From: Hymenobacter lapidarius
GTDB lineage: Bacteria; Bacteroidota; Bacteroidia; Cytophagales; Hymenobacteraceae
Length of the DNA stretch: 64,000 bases
Assembly: GCF_001816145.1 (NCBI RefSeq)
Contig: NZ_MDZB01000120.1
Location: 1-64,000 of the forward strand
Reading direction: 5' to 3'
Part shown: piece by piece, positions 63,703 through 64,000 of the stretch
Position numbering within the stretch: the stretch's first letter is position 1
Layout of the letters: each line of letters begins with the position of its first letter
Made by a program: the position numbers and the translations under genes
Notes under the pieces: model-generated
Told to the model about the DNA's origin: nothing
What the model saw: only the letters and a program-made list of their open reading frames with translations
Databases searched by the model: none

Positions 63703-64000
63703 CTATGCCGCGTAGGCGTTTTCAGCTTCTACCCACCGCAGCAGCGATAGGGTGGCTAGGGTATCGAGTATGGGCTGCACTTTGGCGGGGCCGGCCCCGG
63801 CGAACCGGGCGGCTACCTGTTTGGGGGTGAGCGGGGCCTGGGCCTGGGTTACCACGTCGCGCACGGTTTGTATCTGTTTAGCCAGTTCGGCGGGCCACGG
63901 TAGCAGGGCCACGGCGGCGGCGGTTTCAGTAGCTACCTGAGTGGGGAGGTTGAGGCCGGTTTGCTGGTGGCCGGGGGCTTGGTAGGCGGGGCGTAGGTAG
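63703..64000 (-). CDS. C-terminal end of a larger protein, truncated by the window edge
   Basis: The frame is open from the right edge of the window to a stop at 63703, giving 98 residues. The last part (APLTPKQVAARFAGAGPAKVQPILDTLATLSLLRWVEAENAYAA) looks like a winged-helix or helix-turn-helix tail, as found at the ends of large DNA-processing proteins of mobile elements (for example methyltransferases or primases). The N-terminal portion lies outside the window, so the function is not assigned. Confidence 0.55.
   Translation of the reverse strand, partial: YLRPAYQAPGHQQTGLNLPTQVATETAAAVALLPWPAELAKQIQTVRDVVTQAQAPLTPKQVAARFAGAGPAKVQPILDTLATLSLLRWVEAENAYAA

Overview
The window is high-GC DNA from a Bacteroidota chromosome, most likely Hymenobacter or a close relative in the Cytophagales. 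The evidence is several type IX secretion system (T9SS) substrates with type A or type B sorting domains, a PorP/SprF-family protein, promoters of the Bacteroidota form (TTTG, about 20 bases, TAnnTTTG), tRNA genes without an encoded CCA, and many long intergenic palindromes. No rRNA, CRISPR array or prophage is visible.

Layout. 0-9 kb: the 3' end of a T9SS type B protein, fabD with an abutting membrane glycosyltransferase-like gene, then a PorP/SprF gene downstream of a ~1500-residue adhesin-like type B substrate with seven Ig-like repeats. 8.6-18 kb: folK and a hydrolase, a long-chain polyprenyl diphosphate synthase, cytochrome P450, a frameshifted universal stress protein, a TlpA-like lipoprotein and aconitase. 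18-24 kb: a REP-associated transposase flanked by inverted REP copies, EcsC, a Dph6-like PP-loop protein, and a umuDC mutagenesis cassette behind an AT-rich palindrome. 24-38 kb: a T9SS subtilase, PaaN, small hypothetical genes, a TonB-dependent receptor, GNAT, and a T9SS endonuclease I. 38-50 kb: rhodanese, recQ, a hybrid histidine-kinase/response-regulator pair, a phage-like protein, LolD, a GH113-like protein, sucC, Ohr, tRNA-Arg(CCG) and tag. 50-62 kb: a META lipoprotein, a fasciclin protein, a T9SS protein, a PASTA protein, a double-domain D-Ala-D-Ala ligase, pgk, a membrane-bound M50 protease and a HAD phosphatase. 62.7-64 kb: a CAU-anticodon tRNA followed by genes that look like the edge of an integrated element.

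Most genes are housekeeping: lipid (fabD), isoprenoid, folate, TCA cycle (aconitase, sucC), glycolysis (pgk), cell wall (ddl, PASTA), and DNA repair or damage tolerance (umuDC, recQ, tag). No new multi-gene defence or secretion system could be supported. The most unusual features are (i) the population of dispersed palindromes, one of which is translated in frame inside ddl, together with a transposase gene and its REPs; (ii) the tandem Ddl fusion; (iii) a probable damage-response operator ahead of umuDC; and (iv) five genes that all appear to have lost single bases in G/C-rich runs, which looks more like consensus error than biology.
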